A stretch of 64,000 bases of DNA from Luteimonas terrae (GCF_004358165.1 NZ_SMTG01000005.1:268338-332337), one strand, 5' to 3'. Positions 47,321 through 58,386 are shown, counted from the first letter of the stretch. Numbers and translations: made by a program. Notes: generated by a model not told the origin, from the letters alone.

Positions 47321-47764
47321 ATGTTCCAGCACCTTCTCGCGCGGCGCCTCGGCGCCGCGTGTTTCGTTCCGGCACTGCTGCTGTCGGCCTGCGCGATGGG
47401 CGGCGATCCGCCCACACGACCGACCAGCGAGGCCAGCGCCATGCAGCAGCGTTTCATCGTCCGCTATGTACCCGGCACCGCGCCGGAGCGCGACTCGACC
47501 CTGGTCGCCGACCGCATCGAAGCGACCGCGCGCAGCGCCGGCATCGTCGATGCAAGGGGCTCACCGGGGGATGTGACCTGGTTGCGCCGACTCGCGGTCG
47601 GCGCTGACGTCGTGTCGATCACGCCCGAGCTCGACGCCGCACAGGCGCAGCGCCTGCTCGACGCCCTGAACGCGGACGCCGACGTCCAGTACGCCGAACC
47701 CGACGGTCGCATGACCATCGGTCCGGGTCCGGAGATGCGGATGCGCGGCACGCCGGTCGAATGA
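47321..47764 (+). CDS. Lipoprotein with stand-alone I9 (subtilase propeptide) domain
   Basis: 147-residue predicted lipoprotein: lipobox LLSAC with C24, +2 residue alanine (outer-membrane sorting). The rest, residues 43-130, parallels the propeptide of the subtilase 2.5 kb upstream: RFIVRY against RFIVKY, LRRLAVGADVVS against LRRMAQGADVVR, and VQYAEPD against VEFVEVD. No catalytic domain follows. I9 domains fold and inhibit subtilases, so a cell-bound inhibitor or folding helper is a reasonable inference; function is untested. Confidence 0.8.
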   Translation: MFQHLLARRLGAACFVPALLLSACAMGGDPPTRPTSEASAMQQRFIVRYVPGTAPERDSTLVADRIEATARSAGIVDARGSPGDVTWLRRLAVGADVVSITPELDAAQAQRLLDALNADADVQYAEPDGRMTIGPGPEMRMRGTPVE

Positions 47765-47777
47765 CCGGCGCAGGCAT

Positions 47778-48266
47778 TCAGCCGATCGGTTCGAAGCGGT
47801 TGGCTTCGACGTTCTTGCGCACCTTCAGCGGATCCCAGATCCGGCCGTTCATCGCCACGTAGACACCCGGCGGCTTGGACTGCACGGCGCCGACGGCGGT
47901 GCCGATGTTGAATTCGGCGTCCGAGCCGCGGAACCGCGCAGGACTCAACGCGCCGGTCAGGATGATCGTCTTGTCGGTGATCGAGGCCAGCACCTTGGCG
48001 GTCTCGACCATCGAGTCGGTGCCGTGGGTCAGCAGCACGTGCCGTGCGGGCTGCGCGGCGATGGTCGCGCGGATCAGCTCGCGGTCCTCGTCGGTGATGT
48101 GCAGCGAGTCCTTGCGGATGATCGGAATCACCCGGAAGCGGAACGCGACGCCGAGTTCCTCGAGCATGCGTCCGATCTGCGGATCGCCGACCTGGAAGTC
48201 CGACTTGTCGTCGAAGTAGATCTTGTCGATCGTGCCACCGGTGGTGACGATCAGCAGCTCGTCCAT
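47778..48266 (-). CDS. Short asparaginase-domain protein
   Basis: 162-residue protein equal to the N-terminal domain of type I/II L-asparaginase only. The nucleophile threonine is T12 in VTTGGTIDK and the second catalytic Thr-Asp is in LLTHGTDSM (T83, D84). The C-terminal domain, which completes the active site across the tetramer in normal enzymes of about 330 residues, is missing, and no remnant lies downstream, where the I9 lipoprotein gene ends. Activity is therefore uncertain. Confidence 0.83.
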   Translation of the reverse strand: MDELLIVTTGGTIDKIYFDDKSDFQVGDPQIGRMLEELGVAFRFRVIPIIRKDSLHITDEDRELIRATIAAQPARHVLLTHGTDSMVETAKVLASITDKTIILTGALSPARFRGSDAEFNIGTAVGAVQSKPPGVYVAMNGRIWDPLKVRKNVEANRFEPIG

Positions 48267-48340
48267 CGTGATGCGGTCCTGCAGGCCAGCGAAGCGGGGC
48301 GCCCATGATACCGGGGCGACGCACCTCGCCGTGGCGACGG

Positions 48341-49527
<1,187 letters not shown>

Positions 49528-49528
49528 C

Positions 49529-49534
49529 TACGCT
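49529..49534 (+). promoter_or_regulatory. -10-like hexamer at leaderless distance from yihY
   Basis: TACGCT ends seven bases before the ATG at 49542, which supports that start over the ATG at 49503. Confidence 0.4.
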
Positions 49535-49541
49535 TCGGCCG

Positions 49542-50816
49542 ATGGAGCCCCTCGACACATTCACCCGCTGGAGCGAACGCGCGATGGACCGCGCGCGCGC
49601 GCTGACCTTCGCGCGGTTCCTGTGGCGACGCTTCCTCGACGACCGGCTGTTCGAAGCCGCCGGCGCACTGGCGTTCACCACGGTGTTCGCGCTGGTGCCG
49701 CTGTCGATGGTGGTGTTCGGCGTGCTGGCGGTGTTCCCGGCCTTCAGCCAGTGGCGCGACCAGCTCAGCGACTACATCTTCTCCAACTTCGTGCCCGATT
49801 CGGCGCGCGCGGTCGAGGCGGTGCTGCTGCAGCTGTCGACCAACACCGGCCAGTTGACGACGATCGGCGTGATCGCGCTGGTGATCTCGGTGCTGGTCAC
49901 GCTGCTGAGCGTGGAGACCACGTTCAACCGCATCTGGCGGGTGAAATCCGCGCGCCCGACCTTCGGCCGTTTCCTCGTCTACTGGACGGTGCTGACGCTG
50001 GGCGCACTGGTGGCCACGGCCAGCCTCGCGGTGTCGGCACGCTTCTTCGCGCTGGAGATCTTCAGCACCGAGTCGGGCCAGCTGCTGCGCGGGCTGATGC
50101 TGTGGGCGGCGCCGATGCTGATCGAGCTTGCTGCGTTCACGACGATCTTCCGCGTGGTGCCGCACCGCACCGTGCAATGGCGGCATGCGCTCGCCGGCGC
50201 GACGCTGGCGGTGCTGCTGTCGGAGGTCGTGAAGTGGGCGATCGGCCTGTATCTCGGCAGCTTCGATGCGTACGAGCGCATCTACGGGCAGATCGCGTTC
50301 CTGCCGATCTTCCTACTGTGGGTGTACCTGAGCTGGGTGGCGATCCTGCTCGGTGCCTCGTTCGCGTCGTCGATCTCGGCGTTCCGCTACCAGCCCGCGC
50401 ACATGCGCCTGCCGCGCGGCTACGAACTCTACGGACTGCTGCGCATGCTCGGCCGCTTCGCACATGCGCGCACGCAGGGCCGTGGCCTGCACAGCGACGA
50501 GATCCAGGAACTCGAGCCGATGCTGACCGACACGCTGGTCCAGCAGATGCTCGCCGAGCTCGAGGAGATCGCGCTGCTGCGGCGCGCCGAGACCGGCGAA
50601 TGGCTGCTCGCGCGCGATCTGGGCGATCTCACCGTCGGCGAACTCTACGAAGCCTGCCATCTGCGCATCCCGGTGGCCGAGGCGCATCTGCCATGCCGCG
50701 ACGATGCACTCGGCGTGGCGTCGGCGCAGGCGCTCGACGATCTGCGCATTCCCCTGCGCGACCTGCTCAAGAAGCGGGTCGCCAGTCTTTACGTGTCCCC
50801 GGAGACCTCTGCATGA
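49542..50816 (+). CDS. YihY/UPF0761 family inner-membrane protein
   Basis: 424-residue protein with about six membrane helices in residues 35-285 (GALAFTTVFALVPLSMVVFGVLAV, IGVIALVISVLVTLLSVETTFN, FLPIFLLWVYLSWVAILLGASFASS) followed by a cytoplasmic C-terminal domain of about 130 residues with winged-helix-like content (LEEIALLRRAETGEWLLAR). The old name ribonuclease BN is wrong for this family; function unknown. The stop overlaps the next gene as ATGA. Confidence 0.88.
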   Translation: MEPLDTFTRWSERAMDRARALTFARFLWRRFLDDRLFEAAGALAFTTVFALVPLSMVVFGVLAVFPAFSQWRDQLSDYIFSNFVPDSARAVEAVLLQLSTNTGQLTTIGVIALVISVLVTLLSVETTFNRIWRVKSARPTFGRFLVYWTVLTLGALVATASLAVSARFFALEIFSTESGQLLRGLMLWAAPMLIELAAFTTIFRVVPHRTVQWRHALAGATLAVLLSEVVKWAIGLYLGSFDAYERIYGQIAFLPIFLLWVYLSWVAILLGASFASSISAFRYQPAHMRLPRGYELYGLLRMLGRFAHARTQGRGLHSDEIQELEPMLTDTLVQQMLAELEEIALLRRAETGEWLLARDLGDLTVGELYEACHLRIPVAEAHLPCRDDALGVASAQALDDLRIPLRDLLKKRVASLYVSPETSA

Positions 50817-51379
50817 ACCGCTACGCCCTCTGCCTCGCATCCGCCCTGTTGCTGGCGGCCTGTACGCCGGACGGACAGGCCCCAGCCACCGATGCCGCGC
50901 CGGCGGCACCGGCCACGCAGACGGATGCAGGTGCGACGGCTGCACAGGTGCCTTCGAAGTCCCATCCGTCGTTGCAGGTCGACACGCTCGACGGCGGCCG
51001 CTTCGACCTCGCCGAACATCGCGGCCAATGGGTGGTCGTGAATTTCTGGGCGACGTGGTGCGCACCGTGCCTGAAGGAAATGCCCGAGCTTTCGGCGCTC
51101 GACGCGATGCGCGAGCACGTGCAGGTGGTCGGCCTCGCCTACGAGGAAATCGAGGCCGACGACATGCGCGCCTTCCTGCAGAAGCATCCGGTGGTCTACC
51201 CGATCGCGATCGTCGACACCTTCGATCCGCCGGCCGATTTCGACACGCCGGTCGGCCTGCCGATGACCTATCTGATCGGGCCCGAGGGGCAGGTGGTCGA
51301 GAAGATCCTCGGACCGGTCACGGCCGAGAGTCTCGAGGCGCTGATCGCCAAGGCCGGCGGACCGGCCGTCGAGGCCTGA
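50813..51379 (+). CDS. TlpA/ResA-like thioredoxin-fold lipoprotein
   Basis: 188-residue predicted lipoprotein: lipobox LLAAC near residue 18, an alanine/proline linker, then a thioredoxin fold with the redox pair in NFWATWCAPCLKEMPEL and the cis-proline loop GLPMTYLI. It probably reduces disulfides in the periplasm, for example in cytochrome maturation. Translationally coupled to yihY; the functional link is unknown. Converges with PPK2, with four bases between the stops. Confidence 0.9.
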   Translation: MNRYALCLASALLLAACTPDGQAPATDAAPAAPATQTDAGATAAQVPSKSHPSLQVDTLDGGRFDLAEHRGQWVVVNFWATWCAPCLKEMPELSALDAMREHVQVVGLAYEEIEADDMRAFLQKHPVVYPIAIVDTFDPPADFDTPVGLPMTYLIGPEGQVVEKILGPVTAESLEALIAKAGGPAVEA

Positions 51380-51383
51380 GCCT

Positions 51384-52163
51384 TCAGTCGGGCACGAACG
51401 GCGGCAGCGGCGGCAGCACGTCGTAGCGCTCGGGCCGCGGCTTGCGCTTGAGCGCCGGGAACCTGATACCCGGCGCATCGACAGCGGTGTCGGGCAGGCG
51501 ATCGAGCAGATCGCGCAGCAGGGTCAGGCGGCCGCGCTGCTGGTCGTTGAAATCCACCAGCGTCCACGGTGCGTGCGCGGTGTGCGTGGCGCGCAGCATG
51601 ACGTCGCGCGCTGCCGTGTAATCGTCGTAGCGCGTACGCGCGGCGACGTCGACGGGCGAGAGCTTCCAGCGCTTGAGCGGGTCGTGCAGACGTTCGGCGA
51701 AGCGCGCTTCCTGCTGCGCCTGGTCGCAGCCGAGCCAGTACTTGAACAGCAGGATGCCGTCGTCGACGAGCTGTTGCTCGAACGCCGGTGCCTGGGTGAG
51801 AAATGCGCTGACCTGTTGCGGCGTGGCATAGCCCATCACCGATTCGACGCCGGCGCGGTTGTACCAGCTGCGGTCGAACAGGGCGATTTCGCCCGCCGAG
51901 GGCAGGTGCGCGACGTAGCGCTGGAAATACCACTGGCCGGCCTCGCGATCGCTGGGCTTGGGCAGTGCGACGACGCGGCACTGGCGCGGATTGAGATGCG
52001 CGGCGATCGATTCGATCGCGCCGCCCTTGCCCGCGGTGTCGCGGCCTTCGAACAGCACCAGCAGCCGGCGTCCACTGTGCTGCAGCCAGCGCGCCACCGC
52101 GGCCAGTTCGATCTGCATCGGTTCGAGGGCGGACTCGTAGGCCCTGCGCTTGAGCGGCTTCAT
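51384..52163 (-). CDS. ppk2: Polyphosphate kinase 2
   Basis: 259-residue one-domain PPK2, which uses polyphosphate to phosphorylate nucleotides. Walker A is VLFEGRDTAGKGGAIESI; the second signature is ALFDRSWYNRAGVESVMGY, followed by LLFKYWLGCDQAQQEARF. Class (ADP or AMP acceptor) is not readable with confidence. The ATG at 52163 has GGAG eight bases upstream; the ATG at 52175 is an alternative adding four residues. Confidence 0.93.
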   Translation of the reverse strand: MKPLKRRAYESALEPMQIELAAVARWLQHSGRRLLVLFEGRDTAGKGGAIESIAAHLNPRQCRVVALPKPSDREAGQWYFQRYVAHLPSAGEIALFDRSWYNRAGVESVMGYATPQQVSAFLTQAPAFEQQLVDDGILLFKYWLGCDQAQQEARFAERLHDPLKRWKLSPVDVAARTRYDDYTAARDVMLRATHTAHAPWTLVDFNDQQRGRLTLLRDLLDRLPDTAVDAPGIRFPALKRKPRPERYDVLPPLPPFVPD

Positions 52164-52189
52164 CGAGGACTCCATCGACAGCGGCGTGC

Positions 52190-52537
52190 TTACTCGCGCG
52201 CCTTGCGGGTCGGCGCCTGGGCCATGGTGCGTGCGACCTCGAGCAGCGCACCCTGCTGGCGACTGCCGAGGGCGCGATAGGCCGCCAGCAATTCGTGTTC
52301 GCCCTTCGTGCGCGCGGGATCGAGCGTGGCGGCGAGCGTCGCCAGCAGGGCGCCGGCCGGTACGCCGAACGCGCGCGCCAGCTGGTCGAGCTGCGCGCGG
52401 CCCGGTGTCTTCTCGCCCCGCATCCAGGCCGACACCGTCGCCGCGCCAACGCGTGGAATCGCCGCGGCGATTTCCGCCGCGGTCAGGCCGCTGGCTTTGG
52501 CGAGCAGGCGCAGGGTCTGGTCGATCGCCACGGTCAC
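52190..52537 (-). CDS. XRE-type HTH protein
   Basis: 115-residue predicted DNA-binding protein. The helix-turn-helix is GLTAAEIAAAIPRVGAATVSAWMRGEKTP, followed by QLDQLARAFGVPAGALLATLA, the usual Cro/C1 pattern, then a basic helical tail (ARTMAQAPTRKARE). No ATG is available; the GTG at 52537 overlaps the moaB stop as GTGA. It could regulate ppk2, 26 bp downstream, or its own operon; this is inference. Confidence 0.78.
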   Translation of the reverse strand: MTVAIDQTLRLLAKASGLTAAEIAAAIPRVGAATVSAWMRGEKTPGRAQLDQLARAFGVPAGALLATLAATLDPARTKGEHELLAAYRALGSRQQGALLEVARTMAQAPTRKARE

Positions 52538-53052
52538 TCCTTCAGGCGGGGCCGGATGGTCGCGAGATTGCAGGGTTTCGTACGCGCGTCGAGCTGGTGC
52601 CGGACGATCTTCTCCCACGCCGTGCGGCAGGCGGAGGTGGAGCCGGGCAGGGCGAACACGAAGGTCGCATTGGCCAGGCCGGCGAACGCGCGCGACTGCA
52701 ACGAGGACGTGCCGATCTCCTCGACTGACACCGCGCGGAACAGTTCGCCGAAGCCCGGCATTTCCTTGTCGAGCAACGGCAGCAGCGCTTCGGGCGTGGA
52801 ATCGCGTCCGGTAAAGCCGGTGCCGCCGGTGACGAGGATGCCGTCGACGTCCGGGTCGGCGATCCACTTCGACACCAGGGCGCGCATCGCGTAGCGGTCG
52901 TCAGGGAGCAGGGCGCGCTCGACGACGCGGTGGCCTTCGGCGGTCAGCGATTCGGCCAGATAGGCGCCGGAACTGTCGGTCTCCAGCGTGCGGCTGTCGG
53001 ACACGGTCAGCACGCAGATGGCGAGCGGAATGAAATCGGATTGGGCGGTCAT
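52534..53052 (-). CDS. moaB: Molybdenum cofactor biosynthesis protein MoaB
   Basis: 172-residue MogA/MoaB-family protein thought to adenylylate molybdopterin. Landmarks: ICVLTVSDSRTLETDSSG, ILVTGGTGFTGRDSTPEALLPLLDKEMPGFGELFR, EEIGTSSLQSRAFAG and LPGSTSACRTAWEKI. The order of motifs and the length follow E. coli MoaB closely. No other molybdenum cofactor gene is in the window. TAACCT six bases before the ATG suggests a leaderless transcript. Confidence 0.93.
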   Translation of the reverse strand: MTAQSDFIPLAICVLTVSDSRTLETDSSGAYLAESLTAEGHRVVERALLPDDRYAMRALVSKWIADPDVDGILVTGGTGFTGRDSTPEALLPLLDKEMPGFGELFRAVSVEEIGTSSLQSRAFAGLANATFVFALPGSTSACRTAWEKIVRHQLDARTKPCNLATIRPRLKE

Positions 53053-53058
53053 GTGCGC

Positions 53059-53064
53059 AGGTTA
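53059..53064 (-). promoter_or_regulatory. -10-like hexamer at leaderless distance from moaB
   Basis: On the minus strand TAACCT ends six bases before the ATG at 53052. Confidence 0.4.
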
Positions 53065-53106
53065 GCCCGATGCGCGTTCGCCGTCTGTGGCCGGTGTGAT
53101 CCGCGC

Positions 53107-53562
53107 TCAGACCACGGTCGTGTGCAGCGGCAGCCGGAACTGCAGGCTGCCGTCGAAATGATCCCAGCCTGCCGCGAGATACAGCGCCTGCGCGGCGACG
53201 TTGTCAGGCGTGGTGTCCAGTTCCAGGCGCAGCGCGCCGTCGTCGCGCGCGAACGCCGCGGCGGCGTCCAGCAGGGCGCGCGCGAGACCGCGGCGGCGCT
53301 GCGTGGGCAGGACGTACAGATCGTTGAGCACCCAGACGCGGGCCAGTCGCACCGACGACCAGGTCGGATAGAGCTGCACGAAGCCGGCATCGCCCTCGGC
53401 CAACAGCAGGACCGACTGGTTCCGCGACAGACGTTCAGCGAGGAAATCGCGGCTGCGCGCCGGCGACGGCGCCTGGCCGAAATCGGTACGGTAGCGCTCG
53501 AACAGCGCCGCTGCCGTGTCGAGATCTTCGATCGATGCGCGCCGCACGCCGGACCCGCTCAT
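53107..53562 (-). CDS. GNAT family N-acetyltransferase
   Basis: 151-residue acetyltransferase. The acetyl-CoA loop is [18 protein letters not shown] with the R-x2-G-x-A pattern, preceded by the [11 protein letters not shown] strand and followed by [11 protein letters not shown]. The substrate is unknown. Its ATG overlaps the prfA stop as ATGA, so it is made with release factor 1; that alone does not show a functional link. Confidence 0.88.
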   Translation of the reverse strand: MSGSGVRRASIEDLDTAAALFERYRTDFGQAPSPARSRDFLAERLSRNQSVLLLAEGDAGFVQLYPTWSSVRLARVWVLNDLYVLPTQRRRGLARALLDAAAAFARDDGALRLELDTTPDNVAAQALYLAAGWDHFDGSLQFRLPLHTTVV

Positions 53563-54644
53563 GTGCCGCGTGTCAGCGCCGCCAGCGCATCGGCCTGATG
53601 TTCCTGCGACAGGCGATCGACCAGCGCATCGACATTGCCCTCGAGCACATTCGGCAGGTCGTACAGGGTCAGGCCCTCGACGCGGTGGTCGGTGATGCGG
53701 CCCTGCGGATAGTTGTAGGTGCGGATGCGCTGGCTGCGATCGCCGCTGCCGACCTGCAGCTTGCGGATCTCGGCCGTCGCGGCGGCGCGGCGTTCGGCTT
53801 CGGCCTCGGCAAGCATCGCGCGCAGGCGCTTCATGGCCTTGTCGCGGTTGGCGTGTTGGCTGCGCTCGGTCTGCGACTCGACGACGACGCCGGTCGGCAC
53901 GTGGGTGATGCGGATCGCCGAATCGGTCTTGTTGACGTGCTGGCCGCCGGCGCCGGACGAGCGGAAGGTATCGACCTTCAGGTCGGCGGGATTGAGCACG
54001 ATGTCCACCGTATCGTCCTCGACCGGGATGATCGCGACCGTCGCGGCCGAAGTATGGATGCGGCCCTGGGACTCGGTTTCGGGCACGCGCTGCACGCGGT
54101 GGGTGCCGGATTCGAACTTCAGGCGCGCGTACGCGCCCGCGCCGTCGACGCTGGCGATGATCTCGCGGTAGCCGCCGTGTTCGCCCGGGCTCGCCGATTC
54201 CACGTCGATGCGCCAGCCCTGACGCTCGGCGTAGCGGCTGTACATCCGGAACAGATCGCCGGCGAAGATCGCCGCTTCGTCGCCGCCGGTGCCGGCGCGG
54301 ATTTCGAGATACAGGCCGCCCTCGTCGCGCGCGTCGCGCGGGACCAGCAGGGCGAGCAGCTTGGCTTCCAGCGCTTCGAGGCGCGCGTCGGCGGCGGCGA
54401 TTTCCTCCTGCGCCATTTCGCGCATGTCCGGATCGTCGAGCAACGTACGCGCGGCCTCGAGGTCGTCGAGCGTGCGGCGTTCGTCGGCCAGCGCGGTCGA
54501 CAGCGGTTCGAGTTGCGAGAACTCGTGCGAGAGCGCGCGGAAACGCGCCTGGTCGGCGACGGTCGCAGGATCGGACAACAGGCGTTCGAGTTCTTCGCGG
54601 CGTTCGGCCAGCGCTTCGAGCTTACGGCGCAGGGTCGGCAGCAT
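53559..54644 (-). CDS. prfA: Peptide chain release factor 1
   Basis: Terminates translation at UAA and UAG. The GGQ motif is in [19 protein letters not shown] near residue 236, and the stop-codon-reading region runs from [20 protein letters not shown]. Length 361, as usual. Its glutamine is the substrate of PrmC (27.9 kb). The first 23 bases overlap the end of hemA, an overlap like the hemA-prfA order of E. coli. Confidence 0.97.
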   Translation of the reverse strand: MLPTLRRKLEALAERREELERLLSDPATVADQARFRALSHEFSQLEPLSTALADERRTLDDLEAARTLLDDPDMREMAQEEIAAADARLEALEAKLLALLVPRDARDEGGLYLEIRAGTGGDEAAIFAGDLFRMYSRYAERQGWRIDVESASPGEHGGYREIIASVDGAGAYARLKFESGTHRVQRVPETESQGRIHTSAATVAIIPVEDDTVDIVLNPADLKVDTFRSSGAGGQHVNKTDSAIRITHVPTGVVVESQTERSQHANRDKAMKRLRAMLAEAEAERRAAATAEIRKLQVGSGDRSQRIRTYNYPQGRITDHRVEGLTLYDLPNVLEGNVDALVDRLSQEHQADALAALTRGT

Positions 54645-55935
54645 CGGGGGTCCGGAGATCGTTCAACGGGAGCACGGCATCGGACGGCAGCAGCGCGTCG
54701 AGACTGTCGGCCAGGGTGTCGTCGCCACGCAACGCCGCATCGCGCAGGGCGGCGGTCGGCACATGCAACAGGCGGTTGGTCAGGGTGTGGGCGAGCAGTT
54801 CCAGCACCGCGTCGGGCGACTGGCCCGCGGCGAGCTGCTGCCGGGCGCGGGCGAGGACTTCGCTGCGGACAGCCTCGCCGTGCGCACGCAGGCGCTTGAC
54901 CGGCGCCAGCCGGCCGCGCGCGGCGGCCGACTCGCCGAATCGCGTGACCTGCAGGTCGATGATCGCCTCGGCATCGCCGGCGGCTTCGCGGCGTCCGCGG
55001 CGGTTGTCGTCGAGCGTGCGTTCGAGATCGTCGACGGTGTACAGGAACACGTCGCGCAGCTCGGCCACGTCCGGCGCGATGTCGCGCGGCACGGCCAGGT
55101 CCATCAGCAGCATCGGCCGGTGCTTGCGCGCGGCCAACGCCGCGGCGACCTGGTCGCGACGGATCACCGGCTCGCGGCTCGCGGTCGCGGAAAACACGAT
55201 GTCGGCCAGGAACAGGTGCCGGTCGAGTTCGTCGAGTGGCAGGGCGATGCCGCCATGGCGCGCGGCGAGTTCCTGCGCGTGCGCATAGGTGCGGTTGGCG
55301 ATCAGCAACCGCTTGACCTTCGCATTGGCCAGATGGCGCGCGGCCAGTTCGATCGTCTCGCCGGCGCCGACCAGCAGCACGGCCGAATCCGACGGGCGCG
55401 CGAAGGAGTCCTGCGCGAGGCGGACCGCGAGCGAGGCCACCGACACCGGGCTGTTGCCGATGCGTGTCTCGCTGCGCGCGCGCTTGGCGGTGACGAAGGC
55501 ATGCTGGAACACACGGTCGAGCTCGCCGCCCAGCGTGCCGGCCGCGCGCGCGCTGGCCCAGGCCTGCTTCACCTGGCCGAGGATCTGCGGCTCGCCGAGG
55601 ACCAGCGAATCGAGCCCGGTCGCCACCCGGAACAGATGCCGGACAGCATCGGCATCGCGGTGGCGGTACAGATAGGCCTGCAGCGACCCGCCGGCCAGCG
55701 CGGCGTCGTCGCCGGGATGGGTCGCGAGCCAGTGCGCCAAGGCATCGCCGTCGTCGTCGCACACGGCGTACAGCTCGGTGCGGTTGCAGGTCGACAGCAG
55801 CGCCACCTCGCGCACCGGCGGCAACGCACGCAGCTGCGCCAGCGCCGCATCGAGCGCATCGCCGGCGAACGCCACCCGTTCGCGCAGGGCGACCGGCGCG
55901 GTCTGGTGGTTGATGCCGAGGGCGAAGAGACTCAT
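54622..55935 (-). CDS. hemA: Glutamyl-tRNA reductase
   Basis: First enzyme of the C5 pathway to haem: reduces Glu-tRNA to glutamate-1-semialdehyde with NADPH. The catalytic cysteine is C50 in [28 protein letters not shown] at the start, [17 protein letters not shown], and the NADPH motif [17 protein letters not shown] are all present. The C-terminal dimerisation helix follows. 437 residues. It is divergent from the TPR-lolB-ispE operon. Confidence 0.96.
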   Translation of the reverse strand: MSLFALGINHQTAPVALRERVAFAGDALDAALAQLRALPPVREVALLSTCNRTELYAVCDDDGDALAHWLATHPGDDAALAGGSLQAYLYRHRDADAVRHLFRVATGLDSLVLGEPQILGQVKQAWASARAAGTLGGELDRVFQHAFVTAKRARSETRIGNSPVSVASLAVRLAQDSFARPSDSAVLLVGAGETIELAARHLANAKVKRLLIANRTYAHAQELAARHGGIALPLDELDRHLFLADIVFSATASREPVIRRDQVAAALAARKHRPMLLMDLAVPRDIAPDVAELRDVFLYTVDDLERTLDDNRRGRREAAGDAEAIIDLQVTRFGESAAARGRLAPVKRLRAHGEAVRSEVLARARQQLAAGQSPDAVLELLAHTLTNRLLHVPTAALRDAALRGDDTLADSLDALLPSDAVLPLNDLRTPDAADPAP

Positions 55936-56026
55936 GGGCGGGCGTGTCTGCGGACGCGTATTTCCGTTCAGGCGCTTGCGATAAGCTGCGGACGAAGGCG
56001 CCCATTTTACGGCCCGGTTGCCCCAG

Positions 56027-57724
56027 ATGCCCGTTTTCCCCCCGATCCGCACCGCGCGGCTGCGCGCGGCGCTGCTGGTGCCCCTGCTCGGGCTGGCCTG
56101 CGTGGCCCACGCGCAGCGCGGCGATCTCGACCGCAACGATCCGTTGCACCAGGACGTGCTCGGCGCGACGCTCGCCGGCGAGTTCGCCGTGCAGGCCGGG
56201 CGCCTGGACGAGGCCGCCAACTGGTATCTCGATGCCGCCCGCCAGTCCGACGGAGACGCGGGGCTGGCCGAACGCGCCACCCGCATCGCGCTGCTGGCAG
56301 GCGACGACCGCCGCGCCGCGCAGGCCCTGGATCTGTGGCGCCGCAATGCGCCGGGCTCGATGCCGATGCTGGCGGCCGAGACCACGCTGTCGCTGCGCAA
56401 CGGCCGCGACCGTGCCGCACGTCGCCAGCTCGAAGCGCTGCTGCGCAGTGGCGACCCGGCGGGCTGGCGCCATGCCTTCACCGTGCTCGGTGGCGGCGCG
56501 CGCGACCAGGACCAGGCCGCGCGCCTGCTCGGCCAGCTCGTCGACAGCGGCGCCATCCCCGACGTGCTGCAGGCCTGGATGGCCTTCGGCGGCCTTGCCC
56601 AGCGTTTGGACCGCAGCGATCTGACCGAACGCATCCTCGACAACATCGTCGCGCGCTTCCCCGGCGAGCCCCGCGTGGCCCTGCTGCGCGCCAGCCAGTT
56701 GCGCGAGACCGGCCGCGCCGACGAGGCGCGTCAGGCGCTGGTCGCGCTCGGCGATGCGGCCCTGATCGCGCCGGACCTGCGCCTGGCGATCGCCGGCGAG
56801 TACGAGGCGCTCGGCGATCTCGCCGACGCCGAGCGCACGATGGCGATGGGCCCGCAGGACGGCCGCACGTACGTGTTGCGTGCGTCGCTGCTGGCGCGTG
56901 CCGAGAACAAGACCGCGCTGGCGGCGCTCTACGAGGAGGTCAAGGCGGTCGCGCTGACGCCCAACCCCGCGCAGCGCCTGCTGCTGGGCCAGATGGCCGA
57001 ATACCTCGAGCAGTACGACGAGGCGCTGGAGTGGTACCAGACCGTGCCCGGCGGCCCCGAGCGCGCGCAGGCGCGTCTGCGTGGCGCGCGCGTGTTGCAC
57101 GAGCTCGACCGCAAGGACGATGCCTGGGCACGGTTGCGCGAACTGCAGTCCGACGGCGGCGCTGACGAGGACACGCGTCGCAATGCCTATCTGCTCGAAG
57201 CCGAACTGCGGCAGCAGGGCAACGACCCGGCCGAGCTCGACGTCTACAACCGGGGCTTGGCGGCGATGCCCGACGATCCGGCCGTGCTCTACTCGCGCGC
57301 GCTGATGTGGGAGCGTCGCGACGACATTCCGCGCGCCGAGGCCGACCTGCGCCGCATCCTGGCGATCGACCCGGAAAACGTCGCTGCGCTCAATGCGCTG
57401 GGCTACACCCTGGCCGACCGCACCACGCGCTACACCGAAGCGCTCGAGCTGATCGACCGTGCACGCGTGGCCGAACCGGACAACGCCGCGATCATCGACA
57501 GCTACGGCTGGGTGCTCTATCGCCTGGGCCGCAACGAGGATGCGCTGGTGGAGTTGCGCCGTGCGTTCTCGATGATGAAGGACGCCGAAGTGGCCGCGCA
57601 CATCGGTGAAGTGCTGTGGGTCATGGGCCGTCACGACGAGGCACGCAAGTACTTCGACGAGGCGCGTGGTATCGATCCCGACAACCGCTCGCTGATCCGC
57701 GCGCTGGAGAAGACCGGCGCATGA
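56027..57724 (+). CDS. Exported tetratricopeptide-repeat protein
   Basis: 565-residue protein with a signal peptide ending VAHAQ near residue 31, then many TPR units, clearest at [23 protein letters not shown] (about 55) and the C-terminal run [65 protein letters not shown] and [18 protein letters not shown]. Periplasmic or outer-membrane side location is likely. Upstream of lolB with ATGA overlap, a common order in Gammaproteobacteria. Start: ATG at 56027 rather than the TTG three codons earlier. Confidence 0.88.
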   Translation: MPVFPPIRTARLRAALLVPLLGLACVAHAQRGDLDRNDPLHQDVLGATLAGEFAVQAGRLDEAANWYLDAARQSDGDAGLAERATRIALLAGDDRRAAQALDLWRRNAPGSMPMLAAETTLSLRNGRDRAARRQLEALLRSGDPAGWRHAFTVLGGGARDQDQAARLLGQLVDSGAIPDVLQAWMAFGGLAQRLDRSDLTERILDNIVARFPGEPRVALLRASQLRETGRADEARQALVALGDAALIAPDLRLAIAGEYEALGDLADAERTMAMGPQDGRTYVLRASLLARAENKTALAALYEEVKAVALTPNPAQRLLLGQMAEYLEQYDEALEWYQTVPGGPERAQARLRGARVLHELDRKDDAWARLRELQSDGGADEDTRRNAYLLEAELRQQGNDPAELDVYNRGLAAMPDDPAVLYSRALMWERRDDIPRAEADLRRILAIDPENVAALNALGYTLADRTTRYTEALELIDRARVAEPDNAAIIDSYGWVLYRLGRNEDALVELRRAFSMMKDAEVAAHIGEVLWVMGRHDEARKYFDEARGIDPDNRSLIRALEKTGA

Positions 57725-58386
57725 AACTGAAGATCGCCAGCGCCGCGCTCGCGGCTGCATTGTTGTCCGCCTGTACCAGCGTGCCGGTGCGTGCGCCGCT
57801 GCAGACCGTCGAACTGGAGCCGGCCGCACTCGCGGCGGCCGAGGCCCGCCTCGCGGCCCGCGAATCGGCAGTACGCGCACTGCCCGAACTCGCGTTCACC
57901 GGCCGCGTGGCGATGTCCAATGGCCGCGACGGCGGCAGTGGCCGCATCGAATGGCGCCAAGCCAGCGCCGACTACCAGGTGACGCTCAGCGCGCCGGTCA
58001 CCCGGCAGAGCTGGCAGCTGCGTGGCGGCCCGGCCGGTGCGCGCATCGATGGTCTCGAAGGCGGGCCGCGCGAGGGCGCGGACGTCGGCACGTTGCTGTG
58101 GGAAGCCACCGGCTTCGAAATCCCGGTCACCGCGATGGCGGCCTGGGCCGCCGGCGCACGTGCCGATGCGACGACGTCCGGACCGGCCGAGGTCGGTTAC
58201 GACGCGGCCGGTCGGCTCGCGCGGCTGCAGCAGGACGGCTGGACCATCGACTACCTCGAATGGCAGCCGGACCCGGTGGCCGGCGGCACCCCGGCGTTGC
58301 CGACCCGCATCAACGCCCAGCGCGGCGAGGCGCGCGTGCGGCTGATCGTCGACAGCTGGGCGCCGGGCACGACCGACGCTCCATGA
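57721..58386 (+). CDS. lolB: Outer-membrane lipoprotein receptor LolB
   Basis: Accepts lipoproteins from LolA and inserts them in the outer membrane; itself a lipoprotein. Lipobox LLSAC with C18. The body has the LolB pattern: [22 protein letters not shown], then [37 protein letters not shown] and [17 protein letters not shown]. 221 residues. It overlaps both the TPR gene and ispE as ATGA. Confidence 0.92.
   Translation: MKLKIASAALAAALLSACTSVPVRAPLQTVELEPAALAAAEARLAARESAVRALPELAFTGRVAMSNGRDGGSGRIEWRQASADYQVTLSAPVTRQSWQLRGGPAGARIDGLEGGPREGADVGTLLWEATGFEIPVTAMAAWAAGARADATTSGPAEVGYDAAGRLARLQQDGWTIDYLEWQPDPVAGGTPALPTRINAQRGEARVRLIVDSWAPGTTDAP

Noticed and set aside
47778..48266. Asparaginase gene as a frameshifted pseudogene
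   Set aside because: The missing domain is not found in any frame downstream, where another gene ends 13 bp away, and the coding part is intact from start to stop.
54119..57880. About 1250-codon minus-strand open frame across hemA and the TPR gene
   Set aside because: It crosses prfA, hemA and the TPR gene in shadow frames, has low-complexity composition and no recognisable domain. High GC makes such frames common.
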